From: Camillea tinctor
Taxonomy: Eukaryota > Ascomycota > Sordariomycetes > Xylariales > Xylariaceae
Assembly (NCBI GenBank): GCA_022578605.1
Contig: MU394126.1
Span: forward strand, 62,001 to 126,000
DNA: 64,000 bases
Reading direction: 5' to 3'
The stretch's first letter is position 1. Each line of letters begins with the position of its first letter. Positions 39,642 through 49,868 of this stretch are shown here, piece by piece. Below the pieces are notes generated by a model. That model searched no databases. It had not been told where the DNA came from and saw nothing but the letters and a program-made list of their open reading frames with translations. The position numbers and the translations under genes were made by a program.

Positions 39642-41321
39642 TCAATCTACATCGTCGTCGTCGTCCTCTGGAGCCACGCTCCTGGGAGATGGTGTACCGC
39701 TATATCTTGAAGAGGAACCTCGTAGCAGACCGCTGGCACCGCTTCTGGCCCAACTGCCATTCGTAACAAGATTCAGGGCTCTGCGTTCGGCAGCGACGGC
39801 CTCCTCATCGCTACTGACATCTAATTCGTCCTCGATATCATGGCCTTTCCGATCGAGCGTTCTCATAGAAACTGAAGTGGGCGGTTCATCGACGTAGAGG
39901 TTAGGATCGCGACCCAAGACGCGGTCAGCCTTGGAGGGTGCTCTTCGACTGCTAGGGGCCGAGGGCGTGTTTAAGTAATGTCTACTGGCGGGTTTCGCTG
40001 GCTGGGAGGGCACGGCAGCCCAAGGTTCCGGTTCGCCCCATCCAGCAGCGCGTTCTCGTTGTCGTTGGACTTCTCGGTCGTGGGCAATGCGCTCACGGGC
40101 CGCTACCCACTTAGGACTTGCCTCCCACGACCACCCGTCGCCTGTCGTATTGATGATGGGGAAGAACCAGAGGAGAGGCGAGGGTCCGAACAAGTGAAGC
40201 AAGTTCCGCTTCACGCCAAGGTCGAACGCATTCGGCAGCTTCTCGGAGTCCTGCTCGTCCATATATTCCTCATACCGCTTCCTAGCACGGTATCTCTCCA
40301 TCTCTTCGTAGGACAGGTGGGGTGGCATACCGTCGTCCATGCTGGCCCTCGTCTCCCCCTCTTCGGGTCGCGTGATGCCGGGAAGAGCGTTCGCGTGGAT
40401 ATCCAATAGCTGTTGGCCATACTTGGGTAGAGGGATACCTTCGCCGTTCTGTTGCGCCGTGAATTGATGTTGCATTGACTTCCGCAGAGGGCTCAGATAG
40501 CGTGTCCTCTCGAGACATTCGATGGTGGTTTGGCCCCGGCTGGCCAGCATAATATGCCAGGATGTAAATGCACCGACAACAAGCCCAATGATTCCGGAAA
40601 CAACGGCAAGCATAATGAAATTCACAGGCAACAGGGTATCAACGTACTGGGTCTGGCTCAACAGCTCGTCATAAACCCAGGTGCCGGAAACGGCACAACA
40701 ATAGATGGCGAACAGAGTGGTGTATATCAAAAATAAGAGGAAGGCCTTGTGGTTTCGGAGGCCAATGCAGGTGGCCAGCCACGGACAATGATGATCCATC
40801 TTGAGAACGCAACGGCGACAGGTCGAGCAGTGGTGGGCGCGGTCAGGCTTGCGGGCCTGGCACTTCTTACAGAAACGGAGCTCGCCATTGGACTTAACGG
40901 TAAACGAGGTCGCTCGAGGGGGGGCAACAGTGGGCAAGGTCGAGTAGCCGGCATCGTTGGTGGTGCTGCCGGGGCTCGTGAAGACAGCAGTGGTGTAGGA
41001 CCAGTTCAGCAGGAAGTAGAGAACAAAACCAAAGACGGAAGACTTGGTGCCTGCAAGTCTATATAAGCGACCGCTATACTCCATATATGCGAAATGAGAG
41101 GAAAAGAAAAGTGACTTCATACCTGTCCAGCTGGATTCCTTCTTCATGGTGGTGGAACCGATATTAACCACCACCCAGATAGCCCAGGTGGTGATGGAAT
41201 AGACAAATACCAGAGGGAAGTACTTGAGGCCGAGGCAACAATAGCGCTCGGCCCTGCGTGCCCATCTGGGAGACATGCTAGCGGTGGGAGATCGTACCGT
41301 AGGAGAAGGGATTGTATCCAT
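39642..41321 (-). CDS. pfa3: DHHC palmitoyltransferase, Pfa3-like
   Basis: The enzyme S-palmitoylates proteins; yeast Pfa3 modifies the vacuolar fusion factor Vac8. I place two exons, 41,321-41,123 and 41,050-39,642, split by a 72-bp intron (GTATGA...TTGCAG) that contains no stop. Splicing gives 535 residues; retention gives 559. In the spliced numbering, membrane segments lie at about 35-55, 72-90, 168-190 and 208-230. The Cys-rich domain (about 127-177) has the paired CxxC/His motifs, and the catalytic DHHC is at 152-155 (Cys155) followed by PW. A TTxE motif is at 241-244, after the fourth segment. The acidic, serine-rich C-tail is cytosolic. Removing the intron joins SSWTG to TKSSVFG, matching my recollection of filamentous-fungal Pfa3. 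The ATG at 41,321 is the first in frame. Confidence 0.93.
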   Translation of the reverse strand: MDTIPSPTVRSPTASMSPRWARRAERYCCLGLKYFPLVFVYSITTWAIWVVVNIGSTTMKKESSWTGMKSLFFSSHFAYMEYSGRLYRLAGTKSSVFGFVLYFLLNWSYTTAVFTSPGSTTNDAGYSTLPTVAPPRATSFTVKSNGELRFCKKCQARKPDRAHHCSTCRRCVLKMDHHCPWLATCIGLRNHKAFLLFLIYTTLFAIYCCAVSGTWVYDELLSQTQYVDTLLPVNFIMLAVVSGIIGLVVGAFTSWHIMLASRGQTTIECLERTRYLSPLRKSMQHQFTAQQNGEGIPLPKYGQQLLDIHANALPGITRPEEGETRASMDDGMPPHLSYEEMERYRARKRYEEYMDEQDSEKLPNAFDLGVKRNLLHLFGPSPLLWFFPIINTTGDGWSWEASPKWVAARERIAHDREVQRQRERAAGWGEPEPWAAVPSQPAKPASRHYLNTPSAPSSRRAPSKADRVLGRDPNLYVDEPPTSVSMRTLDRKGHDIEDELDVSSDEEAVAAERRALNLVTNGSWARSGASGLLRGSSSRYSGTPSPRSVAPEDDDDDVD

Positions 41322-42602
41322 GGGGGAGAAGAGTTGTGGGATATTATCGAATAAAGAGAGGAAGAGGGGGGGATGAGAGGGAGGGAGGATTATTTTAAGG
41401 GGGTATCTATCGCATCGTTGGGTTTAGAGAGAATCGATGATTTATTCAACGACAGGCTGGCTAATATGAAGAGAGCGAGAGAAAGAGAATGCAAACAATA
41501 GGGAGAGTTTTTGGGTGTGTAAGAGGGAAAAAAAGAGGGAGGATAATGATAATGATGATGATAATGGATATGAAAAAGATTGTTTAAAGGTAAACAAAGA
41601 GGAAATAACAATACTAATAATAATAATAACAATAATAGGTAACGATAAAGAAAAGGGGGGAGGAGGAGGAGGATAGGGTCTTCCTTGAAGAAATGTTGGT
41701 TGTTGTTGTTGGAGGGAAAGAAGTTTGAGAGTTTGAGAAGAAGAAGAAGAAGAAGAAGAAGAGACTTAGTTAGTTGAATACTACCTAAAGGTTAAAAGCC
41801 ATTGGTTAACAGAATAGAGAACGGCTTTAGCGGTAACTCTGTGGGGTGCTTCAGTGGGTTACTGCACATCTTAGCGTCTTGGCTTCTTGATCGGTCTAGC
41901 CTATGATAGAGGGTTGTGGCAGTGCACGGATCTCTCAGGGGTTCTTCTAACTTTCCCTTCTACGCGTAACGTATTTCTACCTACGGAGTATTTTCAACGG
42001 CTTACCTATGACAAATTACGAATAAATCGTGGCTCACGCTTACATCTTCTTACTCTTACCCTTCTGTCTCTTTTTTTTCTTCTTCTCTTCTATTTACACC
42101 AGACATACCACAAGGTAAAATAACCACATTCCAGAAAAAAAGAAGAAAAACCCAAGAAAAAAAAAACATATTCATGATCTACCCCAGATTTTACTTTTAC
42201 CCATTTACTGGGCAGATTAAAATAGAATCATGGATACGACACGAGATAAAATACCTAGGTTAAGATATTATACCTAACCACTAACAATTCATTCATCCTA
42301 TGATAAATATATCCCCCAATATATTTGCTTCCTTTTTTTCTTTTTACTTTCCTTTTTACTTATTCGCCAGCGGCACATGTGAAACATGCATCTATACGTA
42401 TGCAAGGCCCCTTAAGCGATCGATCAACTCCCCCCCCTTTTTTTTCCCACGTGGTAGTGGAAGTATGTAATAAGTGGTCGGACATATATATAATTTATAT
42501 ATATAATTTATATATGACTTATATATATATATATACACCAAAGTATATACCTAAGAAACACATTTCATCATCACCTATCACATCATATCACACCAAATCG
42601 AA
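41322..42602. other. Intergenic region, pfa3 upstream and GH7 downstream
   Basis: The part next to 41,322 is the likely promoter and 5' leader of pfa3. It contains a GAA-triplet microsatellite (about 41,737-41,762) and other purine-rich low-complexity sequence. Further right is an AT-rich tract (about 42,483-42,535) with a 15-bp TA-rich unit repeated twice, just past the GH7 stop. No gene was seen. Confidence 0.5.
41737..41762. repeat. GAA triplet microsatellite
   Basis: A run of about eight GAA/AAG triplets upstream of pfa3; it would read as TTC repeats in the sense of that gene. Confidence 0.85.
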
Positions 42603-44095
42603 TCAGCCAGTAGCCGTGTACGTGCTCCCGATATCCCCCCACCGTATATTCGAGAACGCGACCTGCGTATCCGCGTGCTTCTCCGCGATGAGCTTCGGAT
42701 CGCCCTCCGTCGCCGAGCAGGGGCCCGAATCGCCCGCATCGAGCCAGTTCATGAAGGCCGCGTCGTCGTTCCATATGCGCGCGACCAGGACCATGCCCCT
42801 ATCGAGGGCGCGTCCCATCTGGCGCAGGCCGCCGAGGTTCTCGAACGTGCCGGCGACGCTGGCCTGGCAGTGGCTCATCTTGATGCTGTCGCCGGGGGGC
42901 ATGTAGGGGTCGGCGACGGCGGGGTTGGCGATGACCCGGCCGTCCTGCACGTACAGCCGGCGTATCTCGTTGAGGATGGCCCCCGGCGCCGCGTCGCCCG
43001 TGTTGGTCAGGAACTGCGTCGTCACCGTGAACGGCCGCGACGTGTCCACCGAGTCCCCGTAGAACGTCTTGTTGCCCAGCCGGTACGTGTTGTACTCGCA
43101 CCCGGACTTGCTGCACACCCCCAGCGCGCCGCACTCCCCGCCCGCGCACGCGTACTGCCCCGGCTCGCTGCACGTGTGGCCCGTGAACGCCGCTGCGAAC
43201 GCGTTGGCCTCCCAGAGGTCCATCTCCGTGCAGCAAGAGCCCCGCGATTCGATGTTGGCCTAGGGTACCGGTGTCAGTGGTGTTAGTCGAGCAAACTCAT
43301 GCCATGTCCCTGCGCGGCGGGCAGACGGCCCGTCTAAGGTAGCTAGTAGACTTGATGAAAAAGGGGGTTGGACGGGAAAGAAAGGCAGAAAGAGAGAAAG
43401 ACACTCACAACGCCATTAATAAACGGCAGCTTCGGACACTGCGCATCGCAATACCCGGTCCCGTACCTCGCCCCCGCCGGGTTCAGCCCGCCGCGCGCAC
43501 CCGTCTCATTCATCTCGGCCAGGTACAGCGCGCCATTCATGCCGCACACGAGCTTGGAGACATCCACATCGAAGCTGATCTCCTGGCTCTTGAGGAACAG
43601 CATCTCGTAATTGCGCTCCCCCTCCTCCTCCTCCTGATCATCCAGCAGATACACCCTGGGGCTCACCCTCTCCACGCTCCCGTCCTCCCTCTCCATATAC
43701 TGCCTCAGCACGACCCCTCCGTCCCCCTCGACCGGCAAAACCCCGTTCCCCGCGTACTCCGCCCCGTCGAGCACACAGTTGCGCGCGCACGTCTCCGCGT
43801 CCGGGCACAGCGCCTTGCTCAGCGGCGCGCCGTCGAACCCGCCCCCGCAGCTGCTGTTCGCCCGCCCACCAGCGACGCTATCGTTGTTCCCGCTGCCGCC
43901 GTCCTTCGCGCGCAGTCCGTGGAAGCTAGCGTCCAGCACGAGCGACGTGTTGCGCCTCGCGCAGCCCCCCTGCGCGGTGCACTTCTGCGTCACCAGCCGC
44001 GGCGGCGCGTCGGCCGTGCCGATGCCCTGCCCCGCTACCGCAGCAGAGAAGAGGACGATGAGGAGCCAGGGGGGTTTGCTGAGGAGGGACTTCAT
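42603..44095 (-). CDS. GH7 endoglucanase (secreted, no CBM)
   Basis: This secreted enzyme is predicted to cleave internal beta-1,4-glucosidic bonds of cellulose. Exons are 44,095-43,409 and 43,259-42,603, split by a 149-bp intron (GTGAGT...CCCTAG) with CTAAC and CTGAC branch candidates. The protein has 447 residues. A signal peptide covers about 1-22. The catalytic EMDLWE motif is at 241-246: Glu241 nucleophile, Asp243, Glu246 acid/base. The C-terminal part, with WNDD, NWLD, GPCS and SNIRWGDIGS, matches EG I (Cel7B) better than cellobiohydrolase. It ends right after the catalytic domain, with no linker or CBM1. The N-terminal part is divergent: LDASFHG (54-60) replaces the usual Trp-bearing strand, and there is a Gly/Asn-rich insertion (about 65-85) and a poly-Glu loop. 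The gene is very GC-rich, which creates long antisense frames that I reject. Confidence 0.9.
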
Positions 44096-45316
44096 TTTAC
44101 TTTTCCTTTTTTTTCTTTTCTTTTCTTCGGGCGCGCGGGGTTAGGTAAGGCACGTAGGTAAGTACTAGCTAGGGGATCGAGGGCGACTAGTAGAAAACAA
44201 AAACTAGGACGATGTTTTCTAGGTAAGGAGTCGCGCACGCAGTAGAGGGGGTGAGGAGGAGGAGGAAGGGGAATGTATGGATTAAGGTAAGCTAGGACCA
44301 TCGGTTTACTAAGTACTCTTTTTCTTTTCTTTATTTCCCTTGTCACGCCATTTCACCCGGCTGGCAAACCCAATATACCCCCAAAAGTATCTGAACTGCC
44401 GTGACGGTATAAGGCAAAGAGATATGAGGAAGATCAACCCCCTCTCCCCCAGTTTCGCCAAGGAATGTCTTGGTTACAGTGGTAGTCAATCTATTTCATA
44501 TTATCTATGTACCTCCAGAGTATGCAGGGTCCAGTCCTTCCTTCGGTCGCTCGGATGGTCCCGTATAAAAAAGCCCGGGTTTTTCGCCCTCACTTTCATC
44601 GCATGGTCAGAGACGTCGTAGTGGTTGGGTTGTGCGCAGTGGGTGGCGAGAGGAACGCTTATATTACCTCCGCATTCTTGTATTCAGCCGCAGAAAGAGT
44701 GATCTGCTGTTTCGTTATAACCAAGGCATCCCCACCATTTATTTATCTTGGGAGATCATGTATGGAATCTAGGCTAAAAAGGCCAATGGTCAGATAAGTA
44801 TCGGACGCTAGGTAATGCTGAACAGCTCATCTTGTCCAACCGTTCCTGTCTCTGTTCCATTGTTTCGAGCTTATGATGGTCAAGGTACCAAGTGGTATCA
44901 TAGGGCTCTTATATAGTAATCGGTATTTGAAAAAGTTTTAGCTTGGGACTTAAGGGCAGATCACGGCAAGAAAGGCTATCAAGTGTCAGTAGAAGGTTTC
45001 ATTACCAAACCTATTTTCACTAATGTACAGAAGATTGAGCTACGAGCTCAGGAAATCTAGTCTAGCTTTTTGCCTCATTGCCCTCATGATCTTGCTCCAC
45101 CTTATGCCTCCTTCCTAGAAAAGCTTAGGCACACATGGCCTAATACCAAATCTGTAATGGATAGTCCTATCTAGTGAGAAGCACATGGCAACAAACCAAG
45201 ATCGCAACCAACAGCTTATAGGTAGAAATTTGCCTCCAAAGCATAGAAAAATCCACCGTCTATCTCTCAGCAGCGAGGCATCGAGGGTCCAAGAGCATTG
45301 ACTACTAATAATAGGG
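44096..45316. other. GH7 upstream region and zinc-finger 3' flank
   Basis: The part next to 44,096 is the promoter and leader of the GH7 gene. Short frames at 44,340-44,797 are not convincing. The part next to 45,316 is probably the 3' UTR of the C2H2 gene. Confidence 0.5.
44772..44778 (+). promoter_or_regulatory. Candidate XlnR/Xyr1 site
   Basis: A GGCTAAA heptamer, the known binding word of the cellulase/xylanase activator XlnR/Xyr1, lies 677 bp upstream of the GH7 start codon. A CCAAT word follows at about 44,783. A heptamer is expected by chance every few kilobases, so this rests only on its position before a cellulase gene. Confidence 0.2.
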
Positions 45317-46676
45317 CTAGTCTCGGAAGCCAGGACGCGGCTTTGCCTGCTTGTTATCCTTAGCGGGTTCAAGCTTCTCTGAGCCAGGGACCGACGCAGG
45401 CTTCTTCCGGCCCACCTCTTCAGCGAAGGTCTTGTCGACCTTGAAGAGTGGGGTGTTGTTCTTCAGTGTCTTGACAGGGTCAACGTCCAGAATGCCACCA
45501 GTGACCTGGGCTAGAGCTGGTCGGTAGTCCGAGCTGTCACGAATTCCACAACTCGCAGTCGATTCTGTGTGGGAGACCCAGGCCGACATAGACTTGAAAA
45601 CTTTCTTGCAGCACGGGCACGACATACTGACGTCCGAGTGGGCCGGGGATCTGAGGTGCATGATCAGGCCATTGGGTGTCTTGGGCTTCACTCTATTATG
45701 GATTTAGTAACGGGAATACAGGCAATAATGCGTGTTGTAGGCAATACATACTTGCAAAGCAGATAGGGACACTTGAAAGTGCCAAGAATGGGATTCATGA
45801 ACACTGCCGCATTGAAGTCGGGATGATCTGGATCAATGATACGCTGTCCAGTAGGACGGAGAGAGCTTGATGCAGGACCAGGCTGTCGGATGTTCTCCAT
45901 GAGCTCAGGAGGGGGTGGGACAGCTGATAGTGCGTCGGGAAAGAGATCCTTCTTCTTGCCCCAAGCGCCTGGCTTCTGGTCAATAGGGTCGGGATTGTCG
46001 CCGGTCAAGAGATCAACCTGCTTAGAATCTCCAGCACGAAACTTCTGGGCCTCGGTGCGGGGGAAAGCGTCAGGTTGAAAGTAGAGCTTGTTGGCGTCAG
46101 GAGAATCGTGGGGTCGGTGGCCATCATACTTCAGGTACGTCTCAGTGGTGCTATCATCTGTGGTGAGAGTTTGGGGCCGGTAGTAAAGCTCCTTGCTGTT
46201 GGCCGGGTTGAGATTCTTCAACGCTTCAGAAAACTGAAGTCGTTCATTACGCCGAGCCTCGATCGTGGAAGGGAAAATGGTAGGACACTTCAACTCCTCG
46301 ATATGAGCCACCCATGCGGCCGCGCGAAGAAAATGTTGGTCGCAGCCAGGGCAAGTGAGGCTTTGCTCAGCTCGGTGGTTCTAAGAGGGAATTAATCTCA
46401 CGGTTAGCCAAGATATATCCTTAACATTGGTATATGGGGATGGGAGTGCGATGGCTGTCTTACGTTCTGTCTGTGACTAACCAGGTCTTGTACCTGATGG
46501 AACGAGCTGTCACATTCGTCGCAGCAGTAGTGGCCCTTCTCTCGCTGATGTTCGTGCAATGCTCGGCGATTACGGCAGATCAGATTGCACTTGGGACACT
46601 TTCGTGGGCCACCTATAGCATTGTAATTATTGTCTAGGGCCAATCTAGACAACGGAGTGTTGATGTTGGACGACAT
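45317..46676 (-). CDS. C2H2 zinc-finger protein
   Basis: Three exons (46,676-46,464; 46,380-45,752; 45,692-45,317) give 405 residues. The introns are 83 bp (GTAAGA...TCTTAG, branch GCTAACC) and 59 bp (GTATGT...AATAG, branch ACTAAA). Zinc-binding motifs: CPKC...HEHQREKGH near 27-49, CCDEC...SHRQNNH just after and spanning the first junction, CPGC...HIEELKC, then a disordered middle. Near the end come CPYLLC...HLRSPAH, spanning the second junction, and CPCC...HTESTASC. Both junctions fall inside fingers and keep their spacing, which supports the model. Upstream in frame there is only GTG, so the ATG at 46,676 is the start. The family is common in filamentous fungi; whether it binds DNA or RNA is unknown. 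Confidence 0.88.
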
Positions 46677-48118
46677 CTTGGTTAGCTGCACCTATCTAGG
46701 TCGGCGAGCTACCTGGGATGCGAGATGGGTAGGTTGTGTGTGAGAGAGAGAGAAGGGAATGAGGAAGAGGTGAAGGAAGAGGTGGAGGAAGAGGTGAAGG
46801 AAGAAAAGGTGAGTGACCTCAGAGGGGAGAAGTAGGTAAGGTGGGGAGAGGTACGTGGTTAAGCGAGGAAGGAAGAAAAAAGAGAGAAAGAAAGAAGCAA
46901 ATAAATAACAAACAATAGAGAGTTACTTCCTTCCCATGTGAAGAAATGTAATAAACTTAGGAAGGAGGGAGGTGAGCAATGGAAGGTACGAGGAACATCC
47001 CAATATACATGACATACATGTACCTAATGCTTCCAATAACACATAATGTCACTAACATGAGGAAGGCTCAACATACATAGCCTACTACTTGGTACATTGA
47101 TTTCTAGGTACCTTCCATTATTCCCCAAGATATCACAAAAATAAGAGTGTGATTGCTATGTTCTTAGGTTATGTACATACTTGAGGTGAATAATGTAAGT
47201 ATAACATTGATTTCACCTTAAGGAACATATCTCTGCCAAATTTAAAACATCACAAGATTTATAAACAACATGAAGGAATAAATTACCTTACTCTTTGTAA
47301 CATGGATAGTAGACAGTGAAGAACACTTTAGTATATTAATGTCTTTAATGATACTTCTGACAGAATTAGGGTCCCCCTTTTCATAATCTGTGTATACCTA
47401 AGTACTTAAGTATTTAATATTTACAACAAGAAAACAACCTAATGACTGGTCACTATTAAAACAAATCATACAAAGTACAACATAGCTAAATATGTGTATT
47501 CATAAGGGATTTAACTGACAAGTAAAATCAAGACATTAATGTCAAATATGTACATACTTATAAATTGAAATCGGATATAGTCATTGCCCCTTAACATACA
47601 TAGTTTCATACCAAGTACAGCAATATGAAGAGTACCAACGTTTAAAATAGTCACGTGGTCATGGTTGAATGTGGCACACCTGTCTTTCTTACAGCCTCAA
47701 AACAACTCTATCGAACGCACCTGCACTCTGGCACTGCATCCTCAGACAGGTCTTACGTAACCCTCTCACTTATCGAACACCTTTTAAATCCGCTGTGACC
47801 TCATTCTACCCTTGTTCCATCATCACCGTCTATCCTTCTTCCATCCCCCATCTCCCATTCCCATTTCTTCCCCATCTCTCGTCCCGTCCCACCCTTATCC
47901 ATCGTGAATACATAATTTACAACCTCTATTCTATACTACCCAATTATAAACCCATTTGTACTGTCTCTGTCCTAGCACACCAATTATTTCTCGGGGATTT
48001 CCCTGGTTGTCCTCTAAGAGCATTCACCTTCCTGGCTGTCATCAATCGCCAAGTCCCGCCAGCAATGAACTATAGATGATCAATCTAGTTTAAGTTCGCG
48101 ATACTGAACATACACACA
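46677..48118. other. Shared upstream region of the zinc-finger and ubc6 genes
   Basis: This is a divergent intergenic region. Next to the zinc-finger gene it is GA-rich with a 24-bp direct repeat (46,761-46,812). The middle (about 46,900-47,660) is strongly AT-rich without frames. Next to ubc6 it is pyrimidine-rich (about 47,800-47,890), as usual for fungal promoters and leaders. The 136-codon frame at 47,669-48,079 is a translation of that CT-rich tract and not a credible gene. Confidence 0.5.
46761..46812. repeat. GA-rich 24-bp direct repeat
   Basis: A purine-rich unit of 24 bp (two related 12-mers, GAGGAAGAGGTG and AAGGAAGAGGTG) occurs twice in tandem, the second copy slightly degenerate. 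It lies 85 bp upstream of the zinc-finger start and would read as CT-rich in its leader or promoter. Confidence 0.75.
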
Positions 48119-49148
48119 ATGGCTACACCCAAGTTCAACTCCAAGTCCCCTACCATCCGGCGCATCTGTAAGTTGGAATTCCATCCCATTGCTTTGCTTT
48201 ATATTCTTGCCTCAGTTTCTACTTAGGTTTCTTCTTCGCTGAGAGAGCCAGCTAACAACCTATCCACTTATAGTAAAAGAAGCTGCCGAGATCTCCAACT
48301 CGCCCTCCCCCGAGTACACAGCCTCGCCCCTCGAATCCGACCTCTTCGAATGGCATTTCACCATGCGCGGTCCGCCCAAGTCCGCCTTTGCCGAGGGCAT
48401 CTACCACGGGCGCATCGTGCTGCCCCCCACCTATCCGCTCCGCCCGCCCTCCTTCCGCTTCGCCACCCCGAGCGGCCGCTTCGAGCCGAACCGCGAGATC
48501 TGCCTCAGCATCTCGGGCCACCACGAGGAGACCTGGCAGCCCGCCTGGGGCGTGCGCACCGCCATCGTCGCCCTGCGCACCTTCATGGAGACCGGCGCCA
48601 ACGGCCAGATCGGCGGCATCGACACGAGCGACGCCATACGCACGCGCCTGGCCTCGGAGAGCAAGGGTTGGAAGTGCAGCGTGTGTGCCAAGAGCAACGA
48701 GGAGATCATCGCCGAGTGCGAGGAGCGTTACAAGGAGTTTGAGGCCGAGAATGGCGCCGCCGCTGAGCCCCGCAAGGAGGTCGAGGTCCCGGCTGAGCTG
48801 AGGATGGGGTTCCGCGACGAGATGGAGAAGACGAAGGCGGGTGGATCCGAGGGCGACAAGGAGGATGCTGAGAGCGCGCAGCTGGCCGAGGGATTCGTGC
48901 AGACCGCGCCTGAGAGGATGGAACCTGCGTTGACCGCACCGCCGCTGCCGCCTGCTCGACCAGCGCAAGGAGTGCCGGCTCCAACCGGGCGAGTGCCGCT
49001 GCCAAACCCGGCCGGATCGACTATCACGGCCCAGAGATCGATAGCGGTGGACCACGGCAATGGGGTGCCCCCCTGGGTTGACTACGCCATCATGTCACTG
49101 GTGGTCATGCTAGTAGCCATGCTCCTCAAGATTATGGCTGGATACTGA
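48119..49148 (+). CDS. ubc6: E2 ubiquitin-conjugating enzyme Ubc6
   Basis: Ubc6 is the tail-anchored E2 of the ER membrane that works with Doa10-type ligases in ER-associated degradation. Exon 1 (48,119-48,167) encodes MATPKFNSKSPTIRRI; a 106-bp intron (GTAAGT...TTATAG, branch GCTAAC) follows. Exon 2 (48,274-49,148) completes 307 residues. The UBC fold covers about 10-165, with active-site Cys93 in NREICLSISGHHEE and the downstream ETWQPAWG motif typical of the Ubc6/UBE2J class. The middle is charged and disordered. The last 23 residues (about 285-307) are a hydrophobic tail anchor. The first exon is too short to show as a frame by itself; the downstream frame alone would lack the start of the domain. 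Confidence 0.95.
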
Positions 49149-49868
49149 ATTCTATCTCCCTCTCCCTGTGTGTATGGTATTCAAACGGTTTAATGACAAA
49201 AACAATTCGGGCGGGAGCATTAGGTTAGGGAATATGGCGTTTTTTTCTTTCCAGAGGTACAGGATACAAAAGGCGTAGGCTAAGTCAGTTTAGATGACAT
49301 ATGGTGCTTATGAAAAGTATTAGTACCAGGAATTGATTATTTTGATTACTTGGATTCTTAGGTGGGCGAGACATGTTTCCGTGGAGGTGATTTGTAGTTT
49401 GATGGCATGACAACATCTTGTATATCTCTCTACCGGGCAACTTGGTTTCAAGCTTCATCTGTTACTAAAGTGTTAGATGATGCACTTTACATACTTGACT
49501 TATCTTGATTTCTAGGCGGGTGCTTTTGGGCGGAAAGGGGGTTAACGATATGAAAAAGCTCAATACGTGAAAACATGCTATAATGGCTTTCTTCCATAAA
49601 AGCATCATGGATGTTTATGCCTGCCTCGAGCCATAGCACAAATACGGCGCACAACTAAAGGGCTGCTAGAAACTGATAGTCCCAAGAGCGTGGTATAAGC
49701 CAGCGGAACTGCTGCTACCACTTTGCCTTGCTGAGACATCCCCGTGTACATAAACCACCCCCATCTCGTCCCGTGCTTCTCCCTAGCAAGACCGAAGAAT
49801 ATTTATTCCTCCGCCCCCCTTCCCCCCTTCCCCCCTATTCCCGTGCAGCATCGAGCAGAGCTGCATAA
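49149..49868. other. Convergent 3' flanks
   Basis: This short region lies between the ubc6 stop and the stop of the next gene on the other strand. It should hold both 3' UTRs. No gene was seen. Confidence 0.6.

Noticed and set aside
42675..44161. Two frames (203 and 269 codons) on the plus strand over the GH7 gene
   Set aside because: They mirror the GC-rich codon bias of the GH7 gene and encode Arg/Ala/Pro-rich sequence without domains.
48252..49055. 267-codon frame antisense to ubc6
   Set aside because: Opposite a clearly conserved gene; low-complexity Leu/Gly/Arg composition.
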